The translations under genes were made by a program, and so were the position numbers. A DNA stretch of 64,000 nt from positions 496,001-560,000 of the forward strand of contig JAANDG010000021.1 in the NCBI GenBank assembly GCA_036852015.1, in the 5' to 3' direction. Source of the stretch: Pelodera strongyloides (taxonomy: Eukaryota; Nematoda; Chromadorea; Rhabditida; Rhabditidae). Positions within the stretch are counted from its first letter, which is position 1; each line of letters starts with the position of its first letter. Positions 37,186 to 48,267 of the stretch are shown here, piece after piece. Under the pieces are notes generated by a model, which saw only the letters and a program-made list of their open reading frames with translations, was not told the DNA's origin and ran no database searches.

Positions 37186-37935
37186 AACTGGTAACTTGCT
37201 TCTAGGACACGCTGAAGCGTGAATTTTTTGGTACTGTAACACGATTATTGTACTGGTTGTGAGTGCTCTTAGCGTATATGTGAACTGGTAACTTGCTTCT
37301 AGGACACGCTGAAGCGTGAATTTTTTGGTACTGTAACACGATTATTGTACTGGTTGTGAGTGCTCTTAGCGTATATGTGAACTGGTAAATTGCTTCTAGG
37401 ACACGCTGAAGCGTGAATTTTTTGGTACTGTAACACGATTATTGTACTGGTTGTGAGTGCTCTTAGCGTATATGTGAACTGGTAACTTGCTTCTAGGACA
37501 CGCTGAAGCGTGAATTTTTTGGTACTGTAACACGATTATTGTACTGGTTGGGAGTGCTCTTAGCGTATATGTGAACTGGTAAATTGCTTCTAGGACACGC
37601 TGAAGCGTGAATTTTTTGGTACTGTAACACGATTTTTGTATGGTTGGGAGTGCTCTTAGCGTATAGGTGAACTGGTAAATTGCTTCTAGGACACGTGCTG
37701 AATTTTTGGTACTGTAACACGATTATTGTACTGGTTGGGAGTGCTCTTAGCGTATATGTGAACTGGTAAATTGCTTCTAGGACACGCTGAAGCGTGAATT
37801 TTTTGGTACTGTAACACGATTATTGTACTGGTTGTGAGTGCTCTTAGCGTATATGTGAACTGGTAAATTGCTTCTAGGACACGCTGAAGCGTGAATTTTT
37901 TGGTACTGTAACACGATTATTGTACTGGTTGTGAG
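37186..37935 (+). repeat. eight 97-bp tandem repeats with a dyad, upstream of PolB
   Basis: Units begin AACTGGTAA at 37186, 37283, 37380, 37477, 37574, 37670, 37761 and 37858. Most are exactly 97 bp and nearly identical; the sixth is 91 bp with a shortened dyad. Each intact unit has the perfect dyad CACGCTGAAGCGTG. The array begins 164 bp upstream of the PolB start. 97 is not a multiple of three, so overlapping frames are not genes. Possible replication or enhancer repeats, or simply a minisatellite. Confidence 0.9.
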
Positions 37936-38720
37936 TCTTTCTATTCTGAATAATAGCTGCGCACAAGTATACGCTTCACTTACTATTTTTGCATGACTGG
38001 TTGTGTTGTAAATTCTGCATTTGACTTTTACAGTTATCCACACAGGTATCTTACACACAATGTATTATTAGAAACATGTGAATTCCGATCTGTTAGTTAA
38101 CGATGAGGGCATGTTTTCTGTATAATTTTCACGGATGTGAAGTGAAAAAAAGAATATATAGATAGAGTAGTTTATTTGAAAGTATAGGCATAAATCTAAT
38201 ATACTGAAAAAAATGCACAATTTGTGCAAAAGAATTCAAACGGAATACGAAAAAAAACACTTGTTTATTGTACATACAGGGTTTTGACTAAAGAATAATT
38301 ATGTACTTTTTTAAATTTGTAGGGATTCTTAAAACTTATTGCCATTAAACAATTAATGTTTACTTTTTTATTAGCTTTTGAGACAACACATGCATATTGC
38401 ATACTGGGGTAGAACAAATTTTTTTTTGCATACATGGGACAAAATTTGCATACATGGAACATCAGGTCAACAGAATCAAACACAAAAACTTTACTTTTGC
38501 ATACTTGTTTTAAACCTTTTTTATTTTCTAACGTTTTATTTATCTATATTTTTTTTGCATATAATTGGATAACATGGAAATATGTAAATTTGCAAATATG
38601 AAAAAGTTATTAATGAAGTCTTTTTTTTTTTTACTTTTTTCTAATATTTTTTTTTGCTTTTTTTTAAAATAAATTTTAGTTTTTTTATTATCAATTACTG
38701 CTGAGAATCTATTTAATTAG
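37936..38720. other. AT-rich stretch without a supported gene
   Basis: Long T and A runs and several TTTGCATAC phrases (38400-38570). No exon chain or repeat ends are visible. Confidence 0.5.
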
Positions 38721-38762
38721 TACTTCAATGTTTTCAAGAGGGAGAATTGCACCCCTCACTAG

Positions 38763-39020
38763 AACGGTCGGTAGATGTGGGTAGCGAAGGGCACGTCCCA
38801 TTCCAGAGTTGTAGGCCGCCACAGAGGTTCTGAAATATGCCGAGTTACTACTGTGTAAATCCTTCTTTCACTAATCATTGGTTCTGAAATAATAAGGTTA
38901 TATTATGTATTTCCTCTATGTAATCGTAAATTTATTTGAATAACAAAGTCATTTAATAATGATTAGCACAAACCTTTTTCCCCTCCAATTAAAGTATGAG
39001 CGATCAGCACGTGGTCCTAG
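38763..39020 (-). CDS. possible two-exon tail of a spliced gene
   Basis: An exon from 38884 (after TTATTTCAG) stays open to a stop at 38763, encoding ERRIYTVVTRHISEPLWRPT and DVPFATHIYRPF. A preceding piece ending at a GTTTGT donor (38976) joins in phase as HVLIAHTLIGGEK. The acceptor of that piece is weak. Product unknown; it may belong to a captured host gene or Polinton cargo. Confidence 0.3.
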
Positions 39021-39595
39021 CCCGTCGGCAATCGTGGACAGTTTGGTGAAAATTACGTATATTTCTAATAGAGACGCGACTCTCTATTATCTCCTCGGCC
39101 AGATGAGCGACGTTTGCGACAGTTATGTTTTCGCCAAAGATTTGATTGTGGAGCTCAAAAAATGGAATCCAACGCGGCTGACACGGTTTACGTCTGTCGG
39201 ATCTCAGCAACGCTTTTAGGGTTACGTAGTGTACAGTCATTGCTATGGAATGAACGACAGAAGTGAACTTGGTCGAAGAGCTCTCCAACACTGACGGGTA
39301 AGGGGGGCCTCGCTATTTAAACACCCGCGCGACACTTGTGTCTCTATTGCTAAAAAAAAATACACCCACCCGCGACCCTGCGAAGCGCTAAAAGCCTCCC
39401 CGTGAATCAGTCTAGAAGCAATTTTGGATAATTACCTATTGTATCCTTGTCAAATCCGGATTGGCTCTTACCAAAGTTGATAATTCAACGAGTAAAATAA
39501 TGTTTGCCTTTTCCATAGCTTTTGTAATTCAGCGCGCGCGAGTCAGTCAACTAGCAAAAAAAAACCTGTTTGATTTGAGGAAAATAGCATAAAGA

Positions 39596-39790
39596 ATGAA
39601 TAAAAGTATCGATCAAATTTTGACATTTTCAGACCACAAGTCTTCATTTTTAAATAATACAGTCTTTATTGTACTAATTATTCTATTAATAATACTCGAG
39701 TGTGTGAGGAAGAACGCAAAGAGTGTGAGACGCAAAAACAAAAGAGCAAAGAACGATCAAAATTTATTGTTAACAACATCACCTGTCTAA
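39596..39790 (+). CDS. small putative membrane protein
   Basis: A 64-codon frame with an ATG, one hydrophobic segment (NTVFIVLIILLIILEC) and a basic tail (RKNAKSVRRKNKRAK). It fits a small single-pass protein, but nothing corroborates expression. Confidence 0.25.
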   Translation: MNKSIDQILTFSDHKSSFLNNTVFIVLIILLIILECVRKNAKSVRRKNKRAKNDQNLLLTTSPV

Positions 39791-39811
39791 AGACAGGGTT
39801 CAAATTGATAT

Positions 39812-40007
39812 TTAATTATAACGACGTTTGTGTGCCACAACGACTGTGATGATCAGCAGTACATTCAAGATTAGAAGCAGAAGCAGTGTCCCCATCAACC
39901 AATCATTCGACACCACAGAGTGGTCAGCTCTCGATAGCATAGCGTCTCGGCATGTGGCATTACCAAATAGCATTTCACGGCACGCACAAAGCACTGGTTC
40001 CTCATAT
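39812..40007 (-). CDS. terminal exon of a type I membrane protein, fragment
   Basis: Acceptor TTTTTTTTTCCAG at 40008, then cysteine-rich ectodomain sequence (PVLCACREMLFGNATCRDAM), a transmembrane helix (WLMGTLLLLLILNVLLIITV) and a short basic tail HKRRYN with stop at 39812. An upstream exon could not be joined with confidence. The TIR element at 40262 lies just beyond and may have disrupted the gene. Confidence 0.4.
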
Positions 40008-40261
40008 CTGGAAAAAAAAATGAAAAGGGTAAGAATGCTTACAAATACCTGAGATAAGTGCAAACTTTAATTAATAAATTTTGTTAAAATATGATTAGTG
40101 ATGCAGACTTGGGATGGATCACACTTTGAACAAGGGCCAAGAACCCCCCAGAAAAGGGGTAATCCCCCCACTCTTGCCATCTGAAAGAAATAAAACTTGG
40201 TAATTAGTAAAAAAAAAAAAGATATTCAGAAAGCATATCAATGAAAAAGTAAATGAGAAAT

Positions 40262-41190
40262 TTTATCGTTTAAAAAGTGGCCTGTTTTAGGTAGGTGTTT
40301 TTGGCTGTTCGTTCCAATCTATTGTTAAGTGGTAGTTAGTTAATTACTTCTTATATAAGGAAAACGAGCGGCGACAAAAAGAGACCAATTCAGTTCTGAG
40401 CTGCGGCAACAAAACAAAAAGTGATAAATTCATAAATAATATTCTGTGAACCACTATATTTTTATTTGCCAATTATTTATTTCTACCCAACGGGGAGCCA
40501 CAAATTGCGGCTGACTCGCATTTTGTAGCTTATAGTTGTTAGTTTAGTGCTACTAAAACAAAAGGGGCAGAGGTGTATATGTATATCTCAAAAGCTAAAT
40601 GAATACAAGACGCGTATCTATGCTAATGTCCTAGAAACCTTAAAATATATTACACGATGCCAGAGCCAGACAGACAGTTTCCCGCTCTGTATGATATATG
40701 AATACATATATGGCTTGTTTAGGTTTAGTTCTACTATTTGTGTACTAGTGTGATGTTGTTTGATTGAGGGCATACATTAACTACGCACATTATAAACATA
40801 CGACCACATAAATACAATTATTAATTCCTTTTTTAATGCTCGACCTTGTCAGTTCGTCCTGTTGTGGCTACTTCTTACAATTAGTGCACACCTTATTTGT
40901 ATGTTTACTATCCACAATGGGAAACATCAATCAAGTGAGCGCCGCAGTTTTTGGCTCCCCGTTGGATAGAAATAAATAATTGGCAAATAAAAATATAGTG
41001 GTTCACAGAATATTATTTATGAATTTATCACTTTTTGTTTTGTTGCCGCAGCTCAGAACTGAATTGGTCTCTTTTTGTCGCCGCTCGTTTTCCTTATATA
41101 AGAAGTAATTAACTAACTACCACTTAACAATAGATTGGAACGAACAGCCAAAAACACCTACCTAAAACAGGCCACTTTTTAAACGATAAA
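40262..41190. mobile_element. unoccupied copy of the TIR element that hosts the Polinton
   Basis: Ends TTTATCGTTTAAAAAGTGG pair with the right end for about 235 bp. The left part matches 29491-29882 and the right part matches 58289-58837, meeting at a single AACCTT (40636-40641). No coding capacity, so it is a non-autonomous element; target duplication unclear (AT or none). Confidence 0.85.
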
Positions 41191-41323
41191 ATATTTTCCT
41201 CTTTTTGCAGATATTTGGCAAATATCTTTTTGTATATTATTAAGGGATAAAAAAATATAAGAAACTCACTTCTTTCACTAAACTTAAACATACACATCCA
41301 ATTTTGACTCATATCGATACTCA

Positions 41324-41530
41324 TTAACATGAGACTCTGTCTCTATACATAATGCAGTTAACTGTTGAATAATTGCTGGTCCGATTCATTGCAAAACGTT
41401 CGCCACTACCAGAACTTGAACCATAATACACCAACTGAGAGTCCTCTACTCTACCAGTTACCCCATGCAGATACATGGACGGCAACATGGACGGCAACCC
41501 AGCCAACTGAGAATTTGGAAAGGAGGCTGT
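41324..41530 (-). pseudogene. exon-like frame, intact in copy A and broken in copy B
   Basis: Open minus-strand frame with an ATG (MANCTASFPNSQLAG, GSGERFAMNRTSNYS) rich in potential N-glycosylation sites. In copy B (about 60400-60590) a deletion and stops break it. Perhaps a fragment of an extracellular protein; unconfirmed. Confidence 0.25.
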
Positions 41531-41644
41531 GCAATTAGCCATATGGCATCATATTTTCGATTAAGTAGAATTCAGAATGCATTATCCCGTCAAAATCAGC
41601 AAGCTGGTCCCGAACTTGTATTTTGAAAGTTATGTGCTAATGTA

Positions 41645-43116
41645 CATGGGAAACGAAAAACCCCGATATGTGCCCGATTATCGCAAAAATAACCCCGATA
41701 TGTTCCAGATCAGTTCCCTCAAATAATCGGGCACGGGTCGGGCACATATCGGGAACTGATCGGGCACATATCGGGGTTTTTCGTGCTACATTCACTACAA
41801 ATACTGTTTCAATTACGATACTGACAGCAATTTAAAGAATGCAACAAAAATTAAGGCTCCTCCCATTCCACCATAAATAAACCACCATGAACACACGTTT
41901 GTACATAAAATCATTTATCAAACTGAAAAACACATAATAAAATACAGCAGTGATGAAAGATCGTATATAATAGAATTAAGCACATGAAACACAACAATGC
42001 GGATGTTAAAATTTAGGGATGTAAAGGGAAATAGGGAGAATGTAGCGTTCCAAGCGATGCTTACTGTTTCAATAATAGCTCCTAATGAGTAAAAGCACGT
42101 GTCAACTACAACATTCAATGTATTACTCATAAAAAAAGTAGGAATAACCAGCACTGGAAGAACATCTAGATTAACGTTAAACTAATAAACAAATGAAGGC
42201 AGTTTTAAATTACCAACACTAATAGGAGAGTTATCGAAACATGGCAAATCACAGCTATCCTTTATGCTTCATGGGCGCAATCGTGCAAGCTGATTTCTTC
42301 CATACGCTGCTTCTTCGGCTGAGTCAGTCGTATTTATAAACCATATCCAAGTTGGCTGGCAGATCAAGCCGAGTTGACTGTGCCCTGAAAACGAAGCAAT
42401 CAATATGACTAGGCATGAACTACTCCAGTAGCATTCCTGAAAAGCTACATATACGCTGTTGTGCATTATATGCAGTCAGACCTCTCAAGTAAATGACATG
42501 AACACATACCTCCACCAAAAAGGGTCAGTTTGATTCCTTGCGTTGTGGTAGACTTCCTAATCCGTCACAAATTCCATTGGTTTGGGTCCCATACTTCTCA
42601 CTGTAAACCGGCAGCGATTAGAGTAGTATAGTAAAGAAATATGCGATACAAACAGTAATACATGATATAAAATGCAAGCTAACATATTGAAGAAATATGT
42701 ATATTTTTTACACATCCACGGCAAAGTTCCTATTCACAACGTCAAACGTGGACGCAATCCAAACAAGTTCGCAGAAACAATAATAGACTGTTAAAGGCTA
42801 CATAAAGCATTCATATATGTATAGAAACAAACAAACAAACAAAACATGCCGAGTCCGTGGACTTGGGAAAATTTTCGAAACTCAAATCTCGAACACGTGC
42901 GTGCGTTGCGGTCCAATACACGTGTCCGATTATGATCCGGCACATTTCGGGACACGATCGGGCATATATCGGGGTTTTTGTAATAATCGGGCACATTTCA
43001 GGCCTTGTTCCCGAAATGTGCCGGATTATTATCGGGCATATATCGGGAACTGATCTGGAACATATCGGGGTTTTTTGCAATAATCGGGCACATATCGGGG
43101 TTTTCACTTTCCTGTG
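41645..43116. mobile_element. CCCCGATATG subterminal-repeat element, copy 2 (1.47 kb)
   Basis: Starts CATGGGAAACGAAAAACCCC and ends TTTTCACTTTCCTGTG. Both ends carry several CCCGATATGTGCCCGATTAT-type repeats in each orientation; the middle 1.1 kb is unique. Copy B of the duplication lacks it at 60690 (CTAATGTATGTGTGACTG), showing a clean insertion. Minus-strand exon-like pieces lie in its interior (about 42269-42386 after CGTTTTCAG, and 42511-42605), but I cannot assemble a gene. Confidence 0.75.
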
Positions 43117-43559
43117 GTGTGACTGTGGCAGAATGATCGCCTCTTGCACAGAACTAAAAGTCATGAATTATTTTTTCAACTTCGCCGACTTAGAATTTTC
43201 GTCGTTTGACCATTTTAATTTTTCCCACAGCATTCAGCAAATTCCACTGCAATAGAGTATGTCATAGGATAGGGAGAAAGGAGAATGCTGCTCAAAATTC
43301 AGTAGTTTTTTTGGCAAAAATAATAATAAATCGGTATTTGTACAGTGGAACCTTCATGTTTTGTTTGACATACATATTCAAAAACTAACCCTGTATCCTG
43401 TATCAAAACTTTCATCGCATTAGCCCATTAGCTGTGCTTAAAATATAAAAAAAGAGGTTTCCCTAGCCCTAGGCTTACAAGCCTAATCATAGAATACGGT
43501 CGAAAAAAATACCCAAGGAAGGTTATTGCTTTCATAGAGCAGTTATTTTCCGTGGTTGA

Positions 43560-44090
43560 ATGCATTATAACTTGTTCTACCCACTAACTATGACGCTCCC
43601 TCAATTAGGCAGGCTAGCGATAAAAGGGGGCGGGGTCCAACTAGGGGGCGGGGCTTCGTCTTGCATAAAAACGCGGGTGCAATTTTCAGAGGCCCAAAAG
43701 TCCAAGAAGTCGATATCAGAGAAAGTTGCCGTCACAGAGAATTATTCTCAGCAACACTTTAACTATCTACTGCCGAAGTTTGGGACCAAAATGTTCATTG
43801 CGAAGCGCGCTAGGGCCGAAAATGTACCAAAAATGGCAAAAAAAGCAATAAAAATCAATAAATCAATACTTAGACATAAATATTTTAAAATTCTGATGGC
43901 TTTGCGTGATGCCCGCAAGCCGACTTGCTATAATGCCTTTGATTCCAAAAGGATCCGTTCAGCCATCTCCAAAATTGAGGAAGGTTGGATACAAACTACT
44001 ATATGGACATATAACGTCAGTCGTTTTTTTTATTACATATATTCAAACTTGACTTTAAGGGCTGAATTTTTGCAGGCTTATAGTAAATAG
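43560..44090 (+). CDS. conserved lysine-rich ORF, copy A
   Basis: 176 codons; the shared 150 or so residues are nearly identical to the frame at 62079-62561 (two or three substitutions). The sequence is basic (FIAKRARAENVPKMAKKA, KINKSILRHKYFKILMAL) and ends EFLQAYSK. Not recognised. Two open copies could reflect either constraint or only recent duplication. A related 3' flank (AAGGTCCGG..CCAAAAAGG) also occurs near 3970, so this belongs to a dispersed repeat family. Confidence 0.35.
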   Translation: MHYNLFYPLTMTLPQLGRLAIKGGGVQLGGGASSCIKTRVQFSEAQKSKKSISEKVAVTENYSQQHFNYLLPKFGTKMFIAKRARAENVPKMAKKAIKINKSILRHKYFKILMALRDARKPTCYNAFDSKRIRSAISKIEEGWIQTTIWTYNVSRFFYYIYSNLTLRAEFLQAYSK

Positions 44091-44217
44091 TTTCCAGAGT
44101 AGATTTGCAAAATTGGAGCCCGATTGGTTCAGTAGTTTTTGTGCTATTAATTGAAAAGTGCTCCAAGGTCCGGGAAAACCCCGTAGAAGAACCAAAAAGG
44201 GCTAGGCGCGCTATCCA

Positions 44218-47200
44218 CTGATGAAACTTGGGTTGCGCGCGGCGAAACCCTGGCGCGGAAGTGCCGCGCCGCGAGATCCTGGCGAGAGCCGGGCGAAGAC
44301 TGGGCGGAACAGGGAAAATCGACCGGAAAACTGTCGTATTCTGAGAAAACGGTTCGCGGCGTCTTCGCCGTATCTTCGCCAGGTTGTCGCCAGGGATTGC
44401 ACAGAAAACTATTTGTTATTCAGTCAAGTGGTACGCAGCGAATTTAGACTTGTGCTCTTGCGCGTGACCATCTCCCGCAATTGGTATTTTCTTTATTTAA
44501 ATTTTGGCGTGCTTTTTCTTTTATGTATGTTTAATATGTTTATTTAAACTTACAACCTTATTTCCATCACCTATCATGCGGTGGGAAAACATATGTGAAA
44601 ACTTCATTAGTACTTTAGTTTATAGGAAACATTTTAACAAACATTTTAACTTTTTAATCATTACAGACCTGCTTATAAAACAGCGTATTTACCGTAATCA
44701 GCTAAGCTATTTCGCATGCACGTTGCATTTTTCAGGTAGAAAAATTTGCCCGTTCGATTCGATTCACTTTCATTCATTTCGTTTCCCTTCTGTTTTTGTT
44801 TTGTATCTTTTTTATCGTGATATTTGTTTGCATGTAACCTTTTCAGTTATGTGATACCACGGTCCGCTGGCGTGATGTTGGATCAACCAGGATGTGATTT
44901 TTGTGGTTCGTCGTTTAATTTATTTATGAATTAGGTTTATTTTTATTATTGTGTCACCCTCCGTACTAAATTAAAGCCATTTATTGCAGCGTGGCAAGTC
45001 ATCACTCTTGTATGGAGGACACGTATTGTGTGGAGGACGCGACACGTACTGATTTACCTCTCTCGTAGGTATGTTTTTACTTATTCCATTGATATTGCCA
45101 TCTATCATCTCACTCTTTTATCATGTACAGAGTTAAGTGAAGAGTGAAGAGCCCGATATGACGCCGATTATCTTCGTACAAACAACTGGAATGGTCCCTA
45201 CCTACCACGCCCCGAATGTATTTGCAATTTATGTCGCTCTTGAACTGTACTGTTACTGTTTTCCAATTCCATTTAAATTAAAAACTTTATAATTTGTTTA
45301 TAGCCGAATCACATTGAATGCCACTAACATTCTAGACTAAGACTTCCTTTGGAATAATATTTCATGTGGAAACGCGGAAAGTGGGTGGTTTGTGGCGTTT
45401 ATTCAATTATTTATTTCAATTTAGATAAATTCCTGGACTGTGGTATTCGTTTGAAGACTCCGACTTCTCCTTTGTGCCGGAAGATATACATATCAGGTTA
45501 ATATCCGTTCTTGTTTTATATTGGTAAATTGGTATGCTTCTTTGTTGACGGCTGCAATGTAAAGTAACGACAAATGACTGTAAATGATAAACAAGTGTGA
45601 TTTGTCACTGGACGGGTAGTTAAACTGACTGTTTAAATTTTGTCTAATTAAGTGCAAGGGCTACATCGTGATGAACAGCAGAGCAGCTGTGAACAACTTC
45701 TTCACGAAAATATAAAAGGTTAGTATTTTTGTTCATTTTGTTATGAATTATTATGCGAGGTACGCTTCTCGCGTGTTTCTGTATCCAGTGTGTATACTAA
45801 CGGTTTCGGTACTGCGTATTTCGGCCTATTAGCTAAAGAAACTAAATAGCGGTCTGGTTCACATTTTGAATATATATAGACAGCTAGAAAGCTCTACATT
45901 CCATAAATGTGTTGTTGTGGTCGTTCGTCTACGGTTGTGGATTCCCGTTATTAGTTATCAGTCGTTCGAAGAGCACTATGGGCTCTTCTCCGGCTGTGGG
46001 TTCGAATCCCCCCAGCGGCAAAGATTTTCTGCGTTCTCTTTCGATTGTGAATAGGCTATTTTCTTTATGAAAGGATTTCGTTGTGGACTTGTGGACATAA
46101 AAACAAACAAAATCCATGACAAACTCTTCTTCTTTATATAATAAGATTGCTTGATAGCTTATCAGAATCCTTTTTAGTTTACCAGTAAACATTCGAAGTT
46201 TTCCAGACATCTTCCCCCTTCCCACAGTGGACGATCGGACTACAAACCACGAAGTGCACGAGATTGGCTTACAATTAGGATATCCATCGGAGAAAGTGAT
46301 TTTTTCACTAGATTCCTTTACTGTGTAAATATATGCTAGTCATCTTATTATATAAAGGAGAAGAGTTTGTCACGGGTTTGTTTTTATGTGCACAACGAAA
46401 TCCCTTCATAAAGAAAATTCTTCGATCGAAAGAGCATACAAAATCTTTGCCGCTAGCGGGATTCGAACCCACAGCAGCCCACAATCTCTCGATTAACAGT
46501 CCAACACTCTACCTGTTGAGCTATGCTAGCTTATGGGAGGAGGATCTTATAAGAGATTGAAGAGCAATTGCAATAGCAAATTTGCATGAAGTCCAGAACA
46601 ATATTATACGTTTCTGCATAAACGTAAATGAACATCTTTTTTTACGTTTGAAGAAACTCCTTTTGTATATAGGGTAACAATCGGCCGAAGGCCGATTCCT
46701 CCAGTCGGAGAAGAGCCCGTAGGGCTCTTCGAACGGCTGGTTATTTAATAATTGTCGCACAAGAACGTTAGGAAAAGCAGACCTACGCAGTAGTAAATGG
46801 AACTGAAATAAAAATAGTAGTATTTCGCACCTTGCGGATTCTGCGTGACATTTGTTAGCTAGTAGGTTTACTTACGCCAGCCTACTGCATGCATTTATCC
46901 TGTATGAGCTGTAGCTACTTTCCTCCTTAGTGTATGGATGAGTCCACTTTTTGAATAATTTCTCCGAAAATGAGACAATGGATGAAATGTAGGGTATTAA
47001 TCGATTTTCTCATTAGTCTCCACTTTCTTTAATGATCGTTTTTCTGGTAGCTGACAGCTTTTAAATTTAGAACGTGTATATAGTTGGTTTTCTTGATGGC
47101 TCGCTGTATGTATTCACTTTTCATGTTATTGAACCAAAACGTATGTAAGTTAAGATTATCCGCCTAATGTGCTGCGTATTTTCTTTTGTGCCAATGTAGG

Positions 47201-47515
47201 TGTTATTTTATTGTGTGCCCATGAATAAACATTTATTATATTATGTGTTCTATGTATGTGTGGTATTTAGTGTGTTAATTTTTGTATTATTGAGCATTAT
47301 TGTGAAGGCCAGCTGGACCCCCGGTATGCATATTTCACGGCCGATTTTTCTATTCTGGCGAAGACTGGGCGAAACCGCGGCGAAATCTGGGCGATGACCT
47401 GGCGAAAGCAGCGCGCGGAACAGGGTTCGCCATTCGACTGTGGCGACCCTCTAAAACCTTCGCCGCGAACCCGCCACACTTCCGCGGCGCGCAGTCAAAG
47501 TTTAGCATTGTCGCC
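44218..47515. other. A-specific 3.3-kb segment with GC-rich, loosely inverted ends
   Basis: Left end GGCGAAACCCTGGCGCGGAA, GGCGAAGACTGGGCGGAACA; right end on the other strand has similar GCGGCGAAGG, GGCGAACCCTGTTCCGCGCG and GCCCAGTCTTCGCCAG. The pairing is imperfect. The interior is AT-rich with no supported gene; a hairpin MITE sits at 45957-46745. May be a separate transposon with decayed ends. Confidence 0.35.
45957..46745. mobile_element. hairpin-tipped MITE carrying tRNA-type SINE pieces, copy 2
   Basis: Left tip CAGTCGTTCGAAGAGCACTATGGGCTCTTC fuses directly to a SINE B box (GGGTTCGAATCCCCC). The right tip (46672-46743) has both hairpins intact. A second SINE head runs minus-wards at 46525-46440. 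Same family as 23642-24182. Confidence 0.6.
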
Positions 47516-47617
47516 CGCCTAGCCCCAATATAAGTAAAGAATTAGGTTGCAACTTCAGTTTGAAATTTTTCGTCTAATCGCGCGGCTTGCTTTACAATTA
47601 TTGCTAACTAATCGATA

Positions 47618-48151
47618 ATGGGACTCCGTTTTGTTTTTAGACAGCCATTCAGTCTTTTTCTGAGCGGTCCGTCAAATAGCGGTAAAAGCACATTTGTGAA
47701 GGCGGTGATTGAAAATATACATGAAATTGTACACGGTGATCCAATTGACAAAATTGTCTATTGCTATAAAAGTATGCAGCCTCTTTTAAATGAGTTGGGT
47801 GATCGAGTTCATTTATTTGAGGGGAAGCCAAGTGTAGAAGACTTGGAATCTATTAGTGGGATTAATAAATTGATAATATTTGATGATTTGGTCAACGATA
47901 TTGATGATGATTTTCTTTCTACATTATTCACGGTATACGTTCATCACAAACATTGGAACGTAATTTTTATTGCGCATAATTTATTCAATAATAAGCGTAC
48001 CAGTAGAGCGAATGCAACGTACATTGCATTGACATGTAATCGCGCAGATAGGTTACAAGTGAGAACGTTAGCAAACCAAATGTGGCCTGGTAATAGTAAA
48101 TACTTGGTTGATTCCTATGATGAGTATGTCGTGATGCATACAGTTATCTGA
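47618..48151 (+). CDS. Polinton packaging ATPase (FtsK/HerA, A32-like)
   Basis: 177 residues with the P-loop GPSNSGKST at 17-25 and Walker B LIIFDD at 85-90, followed by an arginine/asparagine sensor region (NVIFIAHNLFNN). This is the arrangement of the A32/HerA-FtsK packaging ATPases of Polintons and related viruses, which pump genome DNA into capsids. It is a little shorter than most. Start ATG at 47618. First of the plus-strand structural cluster; it lacks the TCATTGTTNAACATG start motif of the next genes. Confidence 0.85.
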   Translation: MGLRFVFRQPFSLFLSGPSNSGKSTFVKAVIENIHEIVHGDPIDKIVYCYKSMQPLLNELGDRVHLFEGKPSVEDLESISGINKLIIFDDLVNDIDDDFLSTLFTVYVHHKHWNVIFIAHNLFNNKRTSRANATYIALTCNRADRLQVRTLANQMWPGNSKYLVDSYDEYVVMHTVI

Positions 48152-48252
48152 TAATCGATAATCACCAATTAACAGATCACAGGCATAGGTTAGTCACAAA
48201 GATTTTCCCTCAAGAAGACACTATTTATTACTTACCAAGACAGTAATCCCCT

Positions 48253-48267
48253 TCATTGTTTAACATG
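48253..48267 (+). promoter_or_regulatory. start-site motif TCATTGTTTAACATG
   Basis: Fifteen bases ending in the start codon at 48265. The same motif, one base different, is at the starts of two other Polinton genes (48607, 53612). Candidate initiator or promoter element. Confidence 0.6.

Larger units (their letters stand above)
40642..44217 (+). repeat. segmental duplication, copy A (inside the Polinton)
   Basis: Matches 58295-62695 in the same order and orientation apart from insertions specific to each copy. A-specific: the CCCCGATATG element 41645-43116. B-specific: MITEs at 58884-59341 and 59382-60344, and a foldback at 60771-61690. The match continues through the 43.5-44.1 kb ORF and stops at CTAGGCGCGCTAT. 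Confidence 0.9.

Noticed and set aside
37186..37935. CRISPR-like regular repeat array
   Set aside because: Repeats are 97 bp, contiguous and without spacers, in an animal genome; it is a tandem repeat.
38959..39219. 86-codon plus-strand frame at 39 kb
   Set aside because: Competes with an equally open minus-strand frame and has only a weak acceptor; no corroboration either way.
40262..41190. Interpretation as an internally deleted Polinton
   Set aside because: It lacks any of the inner Polinton TIR, and the junction is a single AACCTT flanked by duplicates in the occupied copy, which fits an empty target better than a deletion.
38700..42640. One continuous spliced glycoprotein gene on the minus strand, interrupted by transposons
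   Set aside because: Individual exon-like pieces have good acceptors, but phases do not connect and some lie inside the CCCCGATATG element, so a single gene is not supported.
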